Notes: generated from the sequence alone by a model not told the origin. Shown: positions 1 through 8,652, counted from the stretch's first letter. The stretch is DNA of 64,000 nt from Rhodospirillaceae bacterium (GCA_020638595.1 JACKIG010000007.1:174652-238651), one strand, 5' to 3'. Numbers and translations: made by a program.

Positions 1-452
1 GTGGTGAGGATCACGCCGGATCGCTGCGCCTTCATGTGCGGCAGCGCCGCCAGGGCCGAGATATGCAGGGCGGTGATGTTGGCATCGGCGATGCGGCGCC
101 AGTCGTCGGGCGTCGTCGCCTCCGGATCGCCGGCCTTGCCGATGCCGACATTGTTGTGCAGCACGTCGATGCGCCCGAACTGCGCCATCGTGCGGTCGAT
201 CAGCGCCCGGATGGCGGCCTCGTCGGTGCAGTCGGCGCCGACGGCGATGGCGCCTGCGCCCTCGGCCGAGACCAGGTCGGCCGTTTCCTGTGCTGCGGCC
301 AGGTTGGCGTCGGCGACGGCCACCTTGGCGCCTTGGCGCGCATAGGACACGGCGATCGCCTTGCCGATGCCCCAGCCCGGCGCAATCGACCCGCCGCCGA
401 TGACGACGCAGACCTTGTCCTGAAGATCACCCAGCGTTCCGTCCTCCCCCAT
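1..452 (-). CDS. Short-chain dehydrogenase/reductase, 3' end cut by window
   Basis: The minus strand reads from an ATG at 452 off the left edge: 150 complete codons and no stop. The N-terminus has a Rossmann nucleotide-binding loop of the form GGGSIAPGWGIG, then VAVAD after the second strand, and HNNVG where SDRs carry NNAG. These are classical SDR features, so an NAD(P)-dependent oxidoreductase is likely; the catalytic YxxxK lies outside the window. The gene starts 19 bp after the sixA stop on the same strand, so the two may be co-transcribed. The substrate is unknown. The GGGS-with-insert loop is shared by several SDR subfamilies and does not fix the function. Confidence 0.85.
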   Translation of the reverse strand, partial: MGEDGTLGDLQDKVCVVIGGGSIAPGWGIGKAIAVSYARQGAKVAVADANLAAAQETADLVSAEGAGAIAVGADCTDEAAIRALIDRTMAQFGRIDVLHNNVGIGKAGDPEATTPDDWRRIADANITALHISALAALPHMKAQRSGVILT

Positions 453-471
453 GCCTGTGCCCGTTCCGCGA

Positions 472-951
472 TCATAGCGGACGGGACGTCGCCTCCAACA
501 GCGGCGTCGGCAGGAACCAGCGCAGCACCCAGCCGCCGCCCTCCCGCTCCAGGCAGGCGCAGCTTCCCGGCTCGAACGCCAGGGTCAGCCGTGTCTCCTT
601 TCCCGTCAGCAGCAGCGACGCCAGCCGGGCGACGAAGGGCATGTGACTGACGACCATGGTGTCCCGGTCTTCCGCCGCCAGAACCGCAGAGGCGGCATCG
701 GCGGGGTCCTTCGGGTCGAGCCCGCTGCTCGCCTCGATCGCCACGTCAGGCGCCGCCAGGGCGGCAAGGGCCTGGGCCGTCTGGCCGGCACGCGTCTTGC
801 CGCTGTGGATGACGCGGGCCGGAACGGCGTCGGCTGCGCGCAGGACATGGCCCAGCTGGCCGATATCGGCCCGGCCCTTGTCGCTGAGGGGTCGGTCCGG
901 ATCCATGTCCTTGGGCACGGCTTCGCCATGCTGCACCAGGAAGAGCTTCAT
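472..951 (-). CDS. sixA: SixA-type phosphohistidine phosphatase
   Basis: A 159-residue histidine-phosphatase-superfamily protein. It begins MKLFLVQHGEA, where the catalytic RHG motif of the family appears as QHG, a variant seen in some SixA-like proteins. LSDKGRADI and SGKTRAGQTA follow the family pattern, and the second catalytic histidine is in VVSHMPFVARL. SixA enzymes remove phosphate from phosphohistidine in signalling or PTS proteins; the substrate here is not known. The start at 951 is preferred over an upstream in-frame start at 1071 because the catalytic motif sits directly at the N-terminus in this family. It lies 185 bp downstream of hupE and may belong to that transcript. Confidence 0.8.
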   Translation of the reverse strand: MKLFLVQHGEAVPKDMDPDRPLSDKGRADIGQLGHVLRAADAVPARVIHSGKTRAGQTAQALAALAAPDVAIEASSGLDPKDPADAASAVLAAEDRDTMVVSHMPFVARLASLLLTGKETRLTLAFEPGSCACLEREGGGWVLRWFLPTPLLEATSRPL

Positions 952-1136
952 GCCCGTTGTCCTTGTCGGGGGGGACTTGGGGCACAGTAGCGCGGTTGTC
1001 GGCTGCGGGAAGAGGAAATGCCAGGGCCGGGCGGCAATCACGCGCGAACCGACCGGAAATCGTGGGGGCATCGGGACGCCTGCCGGCCAGCGGCCGTACG
1101 TCTACCGATGCCCCCCGGTTGTGGTGCGGCCGTGCC

Positions 1137-1790
1137 CTACGGCAGCAGATAGGACAGTCCCTGCTGGTGCAGGAACACCATCGCGACGCCGGCGATCGCG
1201 CCACCGGCGATGCGGACGAAGGCCATGTCACCGCTGGGCAGGCGGGCCAGCCGGCGCGTGCCTTCCATCGCGGCAACGGCGATGGCGTACTGGATGGCAC
1301 AGAAGCCGACGAGGTAGCTGAGCACCGGCGTCGCTTCGGCGCCGAAAATGGACTCGCCATAGGCATAGCCGTGGAACAGCCCCGCCATGGCGAAAAGGGC
1401 TGCGAAGGCAGGCCAGGGCAGGCCCCGACCCAGAACGATCAGGCCGCCGGCGAGCAGTACGGTCGCGGCGATCACCGGTTCGGCGATGGGCAGGGTCAGT
1501 CCACCCAGATGCGCAAGCGTGCCCAGCGCCGTCGCGGCGACGAAGGCGAGCGGCATCAGGAAACGCTGCGGGCAACGCATCGACAGCAGGCCCACGGCGA
1601 CGACGAAGGCCAGATGGTCCAGACCGATCACCGGATGCGCCAGGCCCGAGATCAGCCCTGTGAAGAGGTCGTCGGGCGTGCGCCCGCCCATGGCGTGATG
1701 GGCCGATGCCGTCGAGGGCAGGGCGGCCAGGAAGCCGGCGGCGGAGGCACCGACGCCAAGGGCACGTAGGGTCATGCGCTTTGACTGCAT
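1137..1790 (-). CDS. hupE: HupE/UreJ-family metal permease
   Basis: A 217-residue membrane protein with a cleavable-looking N-terminus ending ...STASA, followed by HHAMGG and then HPVIGLDH. This histidine-rich first helix is the signature of HupE/UreJ, which bring nickel or cobalt into the cell. Several hydrophobic segments follow to the C-terminus (FLHQQGLSYLLP). It starts 17 bp after the nitrile hydratase accessory gene and in the same direction. Because the hydratase alpha subunit has the cobalt-type metal motif, I infer that this permease supplies cobalt to the enzyme; nickel remains possible by family alone. Confidence 0.85.
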   Translation of the reverse strand: MQSKRMTLRALGVGASAAGFLAALPSTASAHHAMGGRTPDDLFTGLISGLAHPVIGLDHLAFVVAVGLLSMRCPQRFLMPLAFVAATALGTLAHLGGLTLPIAEPVIAATVLLAGGLIVLGRGLPWPAFAALFAMAGLFHGYAYGESIFGAEATPVLSYLVGFCAIQYAIAVAAMEGTRRLARLPSGDMAFVRIAGGAIAGVAMVFLHQQGLSYLLP

Positions 1791-1807
1791 GAGATGTGTC
1801 TCCCGCG

Positions 1808-2167
1808 TTAGGGTGTGGCAGTGTGCGCCGGGGGCTCTTCGGCGGCGTCAAGCCGGGCTGTGAGCTCCCGTTCGTCGATCAGCGCCGACTCCAGGACGAT
1901 GCGTTCGAGGGCGAGAAGCCAACGCTCGTAATAGTCCCAGCCCTCGTTCGTATCGGGATTGGCGGCTTCCCATTCGCCGATCGCCTTGATCAGGTTCTGG
2001 CGGAACGCCTCCCATTCGAAGTGGCCCTGCTTGGACAGGGCCAGCGCCATTGCGAAGGCCCGGCCTTCCCATGGCCGTTCGAAGTGAAGGCTGCCGTTGC
2101 GCCGCGGCGGCGCATCCTCGGCGCACAGCATGCTCGACGTGGCGAAATGCTCAAATCGCGTCTGCAT
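1808..2167 (-). CDS. Nitrile hydratase accessory protein (activator, P14K-type)
   Basis: A 119-residue protein with FERPWEGRAFAMALALSKQG and FEWEAFRQNLI, typical of the small nitrile hydratase activator, which resembles the beta-subunit N-terminus and carries the metal-loaded alpha subunit into the enzyme by subunit exchange. It begins 16 bp after the alpha-subunit stop. The order beta-alpha-activator is the usual order of cobalt-type nitrile hydratase operons. Family assignment is firm; the exchange mechanism is known from studied homologues, not from this sequence. Confidence 0.9.
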   Translation of the reverse strand: MQTRFEHFATSSMLCAEDAPPRRNGSLHFERPWEGRAFAMALALSKQGHFEWEAFRQNLIKAIGEWEAANPDTNEGWDYYERWLLALERIVLESALIDERELTARLDAAEEPPAHTATP

Positions 2168-2183
2168 CTTCCGGGGTCCGCAC

Positions 2184-2840
2184 CTAGAAGCCTTGCGCTG
2201 CCGGGTCGTAGCCCGTGCGCGGCGGGTTCGCTTCGACCACCGCGACGCCCATCATCGCTTCCGGCGTGACGAGGGCAGCCAGCTCCTCCTCGCCCATCCC
2301 CTCGGTTCCGTCGGGGCGCTTGGGCAGCACCCACCAGCGGATCTGGGCGCTGCTGTCCCAGACCTTGACCTCGACGGAGTCATCGAGGTCGACGCCGAAT
2401 TCCTTCAGCACCGCGCGCGGCTCGCGCGCGGCGCGGGCACGGAAAGTGGGATCCTTGTACCAGTAGGGCGGCAGGCCCAGGGTCGGCCAGGGATAGCAGG
2501 AACACAGTGTGCAGATGATCAGGTTGTGGACCGTGTCGGTATTCTCCGCGACCTTCATGTGCTCGCCCTCCGCGCCCGACATGAAGGGCGGGAAGTCCAG
2601 CTCTTCGATCGCGGCGTTGGCGTCCGCAAGCAGGCGGGCCTTGAACTGCGGGTCCGTCCAGGCCTTGGCGACGACCTTGGCGCCGTTGAAGGGTCCCATC
2701 TCGTTCTGGAAGAAGCTGTTGACCGTATCGACGGTCTTGGCGGTGATGACGCCCTTTTCGATCAGCAGCGCTTCCAGGGCTTTGGCCCGTGCCTCATTCT
2801 TGGCTTCCCGGTCAGGATCATAGGCAAAACGATCAGACAT
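2184..2840 (-). CDS. nthA: Nitrile hydratase, alpha subunit (cobalt type)
   Basis: A 218-residue alpha subunit. The metal-binding claw CTLCSC is at residues 110-115 (Cys110, Cys113, Ser114, Cys115), followed by YPWP. Threonine in the second position (CTLCSC rather than CSLCSC) marks cobalt-type enzymes; two of the cysteines are normally oxidised to sulfenic and sulfinic acids. The enzyme hydrates nitriles to amides in the cytoplasm. Start chosen at MSDRF (2840) because homologues begin here and the in-frame extension to 2942 overlaps the upstream beta gene. Conserved WYKDPTFRAR and GTEGMGEEEL regions are intact. Confidence 0.95.
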   Translation of the reverse strand: MSDRFAYDPDREAKNEARAKALEALLIEKGVITAKTVDTVNSFFQNEMGPFNGAKVVAKAWTDPQFKARLLADANAAIEELDFPPFMSGAEGEHMKVAENTDTVHNLIICTLCSCYPWPTLGLPPYWYKDPTFRARAAREPRAVLKEFGVDLDDSVEVKVWDSSAQIRWWVLPKRPDGTEGMGEEELAALVTPEAMMGVAVVEANPPRTGYDPAAQGF

Positions 2841-2880
2841 CCGTGTCTTCCTTCTTTCTTCCGCAGCCGGCGGGCGGTTT

Positions 2881-3603
2881 TCAGGCAGCTTCCAGGTACA
2901 CCTCGAAAAGATCCGCGAAGAAGGCGGTATTGCCGTCTTCATGCAGTTCTTCCCAAAGCTCGGAAGGCTCGAACTTGACGGAGTAGATCGGCATCGGTTC
3001 GCCTAGGCCGTCCGGACCGGTCGAGCAGAAATACTGGTAGACACCGTCATAGACGACGTCGATGACCCCGGTCTTGCCGCGCAGGTGGCCCGGCAGACGG
3101 GTGTGGTCGGTTGGTGGGATGTCGCGCACGACGACCTTGTCGCCGACGGCAAAGGCCGGCGTGATCGCCGCGTCCCGAAGCGGGGAATCGCCGGTTTCCA
3201 GGTAGTGCAGCACCTGTTCGTCGATCTTCGGGTCGCCGCCCTCGGTCTTGATCGAGGCGGGATCGGCCAGGTACTGGCGGGTCTTCTCCTCCAGTTCCTC
3301 GGCGGTGATGTAGCCCTGCTGTACGAAGAAGCCGGAAATGCCGCCCAGCCATTTCTCGTAATAGCGGTAGCGGAAATAGTCGAAGGGGTTCATGGCCTCT
3401 GCGCCCTTGCGCAGGTCCGCCCAGGTCCATTCGTCGTCGAAGGCCGTCGGCACGTCCTTCAGGTCGAGGTGCTTGCTCAGCCCCATCATTGCGACGTGGA
3501 TCGCGAAGATCGTCTTCTCCCAAGGCTGGACGAACACCTTGGTCTCCGGTCCCTGGATCGGGCCCAGGCCTTCCAGGCCGCCCAATGCGTGCTGCAGTTT
3601 CAT
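2881..3603 (-). CDS. nthB: Nitrile hydratase, beta subunit
   Basis: A 240-residue beta subunit starting MKLQHALGGLEGLGPI, with FVQPWEKTIFAIHVAM, the YYEKWLGGI segment near the middle and the SH3-like C-terminal part (FAVGDKVVVRDIPPTDH...RLPGHLRGKTG). It pairs with the alpha subunit to form the active-site cleft. The start at 3603 has a purine-rich GGAGGGTGAACCG stretch just upstream; the longer in-frame reading to 4179 overlaps the membrane-protein gene and is not used. It is followed by the alpha subunit after a 40-bp gap. Confidence 0.95.
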   Translation of the reverse strand: MKLQHALGGLEGLGPIQGPETKVFVQPWEKTIFAIHVAMMGLSKHLDLKDVPTAFDDEWTWADLRKGAEAMNPFDYFRYRYYEKWLGGISGFFVQQGYITAEELEEKTRQYLADPASIKTEGGDPKIDEQVLHYLETGDSPLRDAAITPAFAVGDKVVVRDIPPTDHTRLPGHLRGKTGVIDVVYDGVYQYFCSTGPDGLGEPMPIYSVKFEPSELWEELHEDGNTAFFADLFEVYLEAA

Positions 3604-3635
3604 CGGTTCACCCTCCTCTGTTCCGTGTTCTCGGG

Positions 3636-4145
3636 TCAGGCTTCGGCCGGCTTCGGTGCCTTGGCGGCCATGAGGTTCGCCCAGGCCTCCGACAGGAAGC
3701 CGAACGTGGCCCCAAGGATCATCGATACGGCCGCCACCAGGGTCGGATGGCTGAGGATGTCCGTCTGGGTGACGGCGGTACCCGTTGCGGCCGTGGTGCC
3801 GACCAGGCAGGCGAAGCCGAAGACGATGGCGGGCGTCACCGACAGCAGCTTGATCTTCGAGGCCTGGACCATGGCGCCGCTGCCGACGCCGACAAGAATG
3901 GCGGCGATGATCGGGCTGCTCGGTGCCAGCGAGATGGCCAGCAGCGTCAGCGACGCGATGGCGATGCCGGTCAGGTTGGAGGCCACCGAGCGCACCCATC
4001 CTGCCGCACCGCCGCCGAGCGCGAAGAAGGACGCCCAGGCGATGAACGTCACCCAGACCGGTAGCGGAATGATCTCCGCCGTCAGGTAGGTATCGACCGC
4101 CCCGAGGACGCCGATCGTGATCGTCAAGGCCGTGTTCATATTCAT
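3636..4145 (-). CDS. DUF1097-family membrane protein
   Basis: A 169-residue, strongly hydrophobic protein with about five membrane segments; PLPVWVTFIAWASFFALGGG is typical of the DUF1097 (YcdZ-like) family, whose function is not established. The ATG at 4145 is preferred to a GTG one codon upstream because an AAGGAAGGG ribosome site lies 8 bases before it. It sits between the CobW-family GTPase and the nitrile hydratase genes on the same strand, 32 bp before the beta subunit. Location suggests a role in nitrile or amide transport or in metal supply, but this is inference only. Confidence 0.75.
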   Translation of the reverse strand: MNMNTALTITIGVLGAVDTYLTAEIIPLPVWVTFIAWASFFALGGGAAGWVRSVASNLTGIAIASLTLLAISLAPSSPIIAAILVGVGSGAMVQASKIKLLSVTPAIVFGFACLVGTTAATGTAVTQTDILSHPTLVAAVSMILGATFGFLSEAWANLMAAKAPKPAEA

Positions 4146-4205
4146 CACGGTTTCCCTTCCTTGTGATGCCGATTGTCACTGGTCAAGATCAGAAGAAGAA
4201 ACTGT

Positions 4206-4228
4206 GCCCCAAATATTGATCATGGGGC
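4206..4228 (-). terminator. Stem-loop between CobW gene and nitrile hydratase genes
   Basis: On the minus strand GCCCCA and TGGGGC form a 6-bp stem with an 11-base loop just after the GTPase stop codon, followed by a pyrimidine-rich TTTCTTCTTCT tract. It could act as a weak terminator, attenuator or RNA-processing site that sets the ratio of GTPase to hydratase. The stem is short, so the call is tentative. Confidence 0.3.
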
Positions 4229-4243
4229 GGCCTGGTGGACGAT

Positions 4244-5209
4244 CTAGTTAATACATTCCGCAAAGCCGCTTTCGATTGTCTTGCGGTCGAGGTTGCGCCC
4301 GATGAACACCATCTCGTTGGTGCGGGTGTCGTTTTTCTGCCAGGGCTTGCCGGGCCGTCCATCAAGGGTCATGTGCACACCCTGGAAGACGAACCGGCGC
4401 GGCTCGGCATCGAGATCGAGGATGCCCTTCATCCGAAAGATGTCGGGGCCGTATTGCTGGACGAAGTTGAAGATCCACTTGTTGAACTTGCTGCTGTCGA
4501 CGACGCCGGGTCGCACGATGCAGATGGACCCGATGTCTTCGTCGTGTTCGTGCTCTTCTTCCTGCAGGAAGTCCGGTTCGATGCTGAGGATCTTGTCGAG
4601 GTCGAAGGCGCCGACGCCCAGGATCCGGTCCAGGGCGATGTCGCTTTCCTGAGTGCGGTGGATCGGCGCGAACGGGTTCATCGCGCGGATCTTGTCCTCG
4701 ATGCGCGCAACCTCTTCGGCGGGCACCAGGTCGATCTTGTTCAAGAGGATGATGTCGGCGAAGGCGATCTGTTCTTGTGCTTCATGATGCTCGAGCTGCG
4801 TCCAGATATGCTTGCAGTCGACCGTCGTGATCACGGCATCCAGGGTCAGGCGGGACTGGATGCGATCGTCGACCAGAAACGACTGGATCACCGGCCCGGG
4901 GTCGGCGAGCCCCGTCGTTTCCACGACCAGGTGATCGATGTGCTGATAGCGCGAGAAGATGTCTTCGACGCTGCGGATCAGATCGCCGCGCACGGTGCAG
5001 CAGAGACAGCCGTTGTTCAGCTCGATGATCTCCTCTTCGGCTGACACGACAAGCTGATGGTCGATGCTGATCTCACCGAATTCATTGATGATGACCGCGA
5101 TCTTCCGGCCTTCCTGCTGGGTGAGGATGCGGTTCAGAAGCGTGGTTTTCCCCGACCCCAGGAAACCTGTGACGATGGTCGCCGGTCGACGTGTCAAGCC
5201 CATGGCCAC
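4244..5209 (-). CDS. CobW/G3E-family metallochaperone GTPase
   Basis: A 321-residue G3E GTPase: Walker A GFLGSGKTT at residues 15-23, metal-binding CLCC at 68-71, LLNKID guanine-specificity motif, an acidic-histidine stretch EEEHEHDED, and a C-terminal CobW domain. Members of COG0523 insert or traffic metals, and such a GTPase accompanies many nitrile hydratase clusters. It is the first gene after the predicted sigma-54 promoter and is followed, 98 bp later, by the membrane protein and the hydratase subunits. I infer a role in cobalt delivery to the hydratase; zinc homeostasis is the main alternative for the family. Confidence 0.9.
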   Translation of the reverse strand: MAMGLTRRPATIVTGFLGSGKTTLLNRILTQQEGRKIAVIINEFGEISIDHQLVVSAEEEIIELNNGCLCCTVRGDLIRSVEDIFSRYQHIDHLVVETTGLADPGPVIQSFLVDDRIQSRLTLDAVITTVDCKHIWTQLEHHEAQEQIAFADIILLNKIDLVPAEEVARIEDKIRAMNPFAPIHRTQESDIALDRILGVGAFDLDKILSIEPDFLQEEEHEHDEDIGSICIVRPGVVDSSKFNKWIFNFVQQYGPDIFRMKGILDLDAEPRRFVFQGVHMTLDGRPGKPWQKNDTRTNEMVFIGRNLDRKTIESGFAECIN

Positions 5210-5288
5210 ACTCCGCGGTCAGATCAGGGCGCCAAGGGATGGCCGATGGCCGGATGTCTGCGCCAGATGCTTCTTTAGCAATCTATAT

Positions 5289-5305
5289 AGCAATCCATGT
5301 GCCAA
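5289..5305 (-). promoter_or_regulatory. Predicted sigma-54 (-24/-12) promoter of the nitrile hydratase operon
   Basis: Reading the minus strand, TTGGCAC is followed after AT-GGA by TTGCT. The core TGGCACATGGATTGCT matches the RpoN consensus TGGCAC(G)N4TTGC(A) with the correct 10-bp distance between GG and GC. Initiation would fall near 5278, giving a leader of about 69 bases before the GTPase start at 5209. The 5210-5712 stretch has no convincing gene; it holds this promoter, the palindrome at 5404-5428 and an AT-rich part near 5640-5690. Confidence 0.7.
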
Positions 5306-5403
5306 CCGGGTTTGGGGTCCGGATGGCGCCGATTGCCTTGTGTCCAATGGTTGGGCATCCGAAACGGGTACCGGATCCGCGGGGGAGTTGGGCAATCGAT
5401 GGT

Positions 5404-5428
5404 CAGTGACACCCGGCGCTGGTCACTG
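5404..5428. promoter_or_regulatory. Inverted repeat, possible enhancer site for a sigma-54 activator
   Basis: CAGTGAC and GTCACTG form perfect 7-bp arms separated by 11 bases. The centre lies about 138 bp upstream of the predicted sigma-54 start site, within the usual range for bacterial enhancer-binding proteins. A further GTCACTG occurs at 4175-4181, upstream of the membrane-protein gene. It is not an NtrC consensus site, so the activator is unknown. Confidence 0.4.
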
Positions 5429-5712
5429 CGTAGGCATGCGCTGAGTTCATCGGGCAGACTTGCTGGAATGCTGCTGATCAGTTGTCGTGCAATTGGAAAG
5501 GTCGATCACGGACCGGGCACCCGAACAGTCAATAATGGTTGAGAACCGCGAGCATCGGACACACCCTCCGCTCTTGCCCGGGATTGCGGGGCAGCGCGGT
5601 TTTTTCTCCTGATGTGCGGGGGCTTTGAGTGTAATACGCGTTAATGATGTCAAGTGGACTATAGTGCACGTAAATGACTATGTCGTGCCATGATGGCACT
5701 GCTGGTGCGAGG

Positions 5713-6195
5713 CTACCCGTCCCCGATATCGCCGAGCATCCGATCCGCCGGCTCCATGCTGGCGTCCAGCAGGGCGTGCAGCTGCTTCAGGCGGTCGGGG
5801 CCGAGGGCTTCGGCCATGGCAAGCTGGGCCTGGCGCCAGAAGGGGGCGGCCCGGCGCAGGGCATCGCGGCCGGGGTCGGTCAACAGCACCATGCGGGTGC
5901 GGCGGTCGCCGCCGGGCGCCAGCGCCACCAGGCCCGCGCGTTCCAGCGGTTTCAGGTTGCGCGTAAGCGTCGTGCGGTCCATGGCCATGCGGTGGGCCAG
6001 CGCCGTCATCGACAGCGGCTGGGCCACCCGCAACGTCGCCAGCAGACCGAACTGGGTGACGCGCAGGCCGCTCTCGACCAGGATATGGTCATAGAGCTGC
6101 GTCACCCGGCGCGTCGCCTTGCGCAGGGCGTGGCATGTGCATTCGTCCGGCCGCACGGCTTCGGTGGCACTGTCGGGGCGGGCTGCCTGGGTCAT
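5713..6195 (-). CDS. MarR-family transcriptional regulator
   Basis: A 160-residue MarR protein with the winged-helix pattern: LRVTQFGLLATL, SMTALAHRMAMDRTTLTRNL as recognition helix, LVALAPGGDRRTRMVLLT as wing. The start at 6195 (MTQAARP) is used; a further in-frame start lies 36 bases upstream. N-terminal Cys residues in DECTCHALRKATR are common in this subgroup. It follows the thiolase gene on the same strand by 82 bp and may be expressed with it. The ligand and target are unknown. Confidence 0.85.
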   Translation of the reverse strand: MTQAARPDSATEAVRPDECTCHALRKATRRVTQLYDHILVESGLRVTQFGLLATLRVAQPLSMTALAHRMAMDRTTLTRNLKPLERAGLVALAPGGDRRTRMVLLTDPGRDALRRAAPFWRQAQLAMAEALGPDRLKQLHALLDASMEPADRMLGDIGDG

Positions 6196-6277
6196 GACCC
6201 GGCCCGCCCGCCCCGACAGACACCCTTGCACAGCACCGGTCGGTTACGACCAGGCACCGTTCAACGGCCGGCGCCCG

Positions 6278-7453
<1,176 letters not shown>

Positions 7454-7612
7454 CTTGATGCCTTTCCTCTCTTGGGCGGGGCGACAGCCCCCCGACGGCC
7501 GCCTTGCCGGACCGCGGGCATTAAGCGTAGGTACACCTTTTGCCCCGGTCAACGTTTCGACTGCCGGAATTTCACGCAAGCCGCCGCAGGCGCACGGAAC
7601 CGCGCACAGCCC

Positions 7613-7641
7613 CTTGAAGCGGCAAATCGCCTCGCCCATAT
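7613..7641 (+). promoter_or_regulatory. Predicted RpoH (sigma-32) heat-shock promoter of hsp20
   Basis: CTTGAA at 7613-7618 and CCCATAT at 7635-7641 match the heat-shock sigma factor boxes (CTTGAA and CCATAT types) with a 17-base gap between CTTGAA and CCATAT. Initiation near 7648 would give a leader of about 113 bases to the hsp20 start. Consistent with the downstream small heat-shock gene. Confidence 0.65.
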
Positions 7642-7680
7642 GGTCGGCGCCGGGGCGCCAATCGTCAGGGTCCCGGCGGG

Positions 7681-7763
7681 ATAAGCTGAAGGCGTGGCCC
7701 GTCCGGCGCGCTGCCGGCCCGGGTCTGCGCGGGTGATATCGCTTCAACGGAGGGTATCCGATG
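7681..7763 (+). promoter_or_regulatory. ROSE-like RNA thermometer in the hsp20 leader
   Basis: The leader has a GC-rich hairpin (CCGGC 7703-7707, loop GCGCT, GCCGG 7713-7717), then TCGCT at 7739-7743 facing the ribosome site GGAGGG at 7749-7754 across a short loop. A UYGCU element opposite the Shine-Dalgarno sequence is the hallmark of ROSE thermometers in front of alphaproteobacterial hsp20 genes. Recognised by eye; the fold has not been computed. Confidence 0.5.
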
Positions 7764-8222
7764 CGTCAATACGATCTTTCGCCCCTGTTCCGCTCCACCA
7801 TCGGCTTCGACCGGCTCTCGCGGGCGCTCGACGCGGCCATGCGCGTCGACGAGGCGGCGCTGTCCTATCCCCCCTACAACATCGAGAAGCTGTCGGAGGA
7901 CGACTACCGCATCACCATGGCGGTGGCCGGCTTCGGCCGGGACGATGTGGAGATCGTGGCCCAGGACGCCACGCTGACCGTCCGCGGCAAGGCCAGGCAG
8001 GACAACGAGACCGCCACCTACCTCTATCGCGGCATCGCCGGCCGGGCGTTCGAACGCAAGTTCCAGCTGGCCGACCATATCGAGGTGGTGGGGGCGGGCC
8101 TGGCCGACGGCATGTTGCACATCGACCTGCGCCGCGAGATCCCGGAGGCGATGAAGCCGCGCACCGTTCCGATCCGCACGCAGGCGCACGGGCAGGTCGA
8201 AATCCCCCGGAAGGTGGCGTGA
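7761..8222 (+). CDS. Small heat-shock protein, Hsp20/IbpA family
   Basis: A 153-residue alpha-crystallin-domain chaperone. The N-terminus LSPLFRSTIGFDRLSRALD is the class A (IbpA-like) pattern of proteobacteria; YPPYNIEKLSEDDYRITMAVAGF opens the crystallin domain, and residues ADGMLHIDLRREIPE close it. It holds unfolded proteins during heat stress. The ATG at 7761 has a GGAGGG site 6 bases upstream. The gene is preceded by an RpoH-type promoter and thermometer-like leader and overlaps the next gene by one base (TGATG). Confidence 0.95.
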   Translation: MRQYDLSPLFRSTIGFDRLSRALDAAMRVDEAALSYPPYNIEKLSEDDYRITMAVAGFGRDDVEIVAQDATLTVRGKARQDNETATYLYRGIAGRAFERKFQLADHIEVVGAGLADGMLHIDLRREIPEAMKPRTVPIRTQAHGQVEIPRKVA

Positions 8223-8593
8223 TGGGTGCGCTTCACGCAACCGCAGGGGACGGCCCGCGGCTGGACGCGCCGGCCGGCCTGGATGCGGCCGTGGCTATCG
8301 CGCGTGCGGAGGCGGCCAGTCATCCCGCGGCCACGGCCAGCCAATGTGCGGCGACCGCCGTGCTGCGGGTTTTCGGCCCTGAACTGCTCGACGCCGATGG
8401 CCAGATCCGGCCGGGCTGCCAGGCCGCCTATTGGCGGCTGGTCAACCGGGTCGAAGGAAGGCTTGGCGTTCACCGTCGCCGGGCGCAAAATCGGAGTCCG
8501 ATGGTCCCGGCCATGATGGCCGTGCGATCGGGACGTGAGGGTGTGGGCGCTATCGCTGCCCCGGCGGGCCGGCCCCAGGGGGTGGCCGCGTAA
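8222..8593 (+). CDS. Hypothetical protein translationally coupled to hsp20
   Basis: A 123-residue protein whose ATG overlaps the hsp20 stop (TGATG), so translation is probably coupled. Residues 15-80 (DAAVAIARAEAASHP... to ...YWRLVNRVEGRLG) look helical and conserved in character; the C-terminal third is Ala/Gly/Arg-rich and may be disordered. I do not recognise a family. The overlap and shared promoter suggest a heat-shock-linked role. Confidence 0.6.
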   Translation: MGALHATAGDGPRLDAPAGLDAAVAIARAEAASHPAATASQCAATAVLRVFGPELLDADGQIRPGCQAAYWRLVNRVEGRLGVHRRRAQNRSPMVPAMMAVRSGREGVGAIAAPAGRPQGVAA

Positions 8594-8652
8594 GGGGTGG
8601 TGCGGCGGGGCTTGCGGTCCTGCCGGGTGTCGACGACGGAGGACAGGACGAA

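Noticed and set aside
5692..5710. An NtrC-like site, GGCAC-TGCT-GGTGC
   Set aside because: The spacing between GCAC and GTGC is two bases shorter than the NtrC consensus, and the site lies at the end of the marR gene, far from the promoter.
5210..5712. A cobalamin or other riboswitch before the cobalt-related operon
   Set aside because: I looked for the B12 box and found only a weak, partial resemblance near 5448-5466, and it lies upstream of the predicted sigma-54 start site, so it would not be in the transcript.
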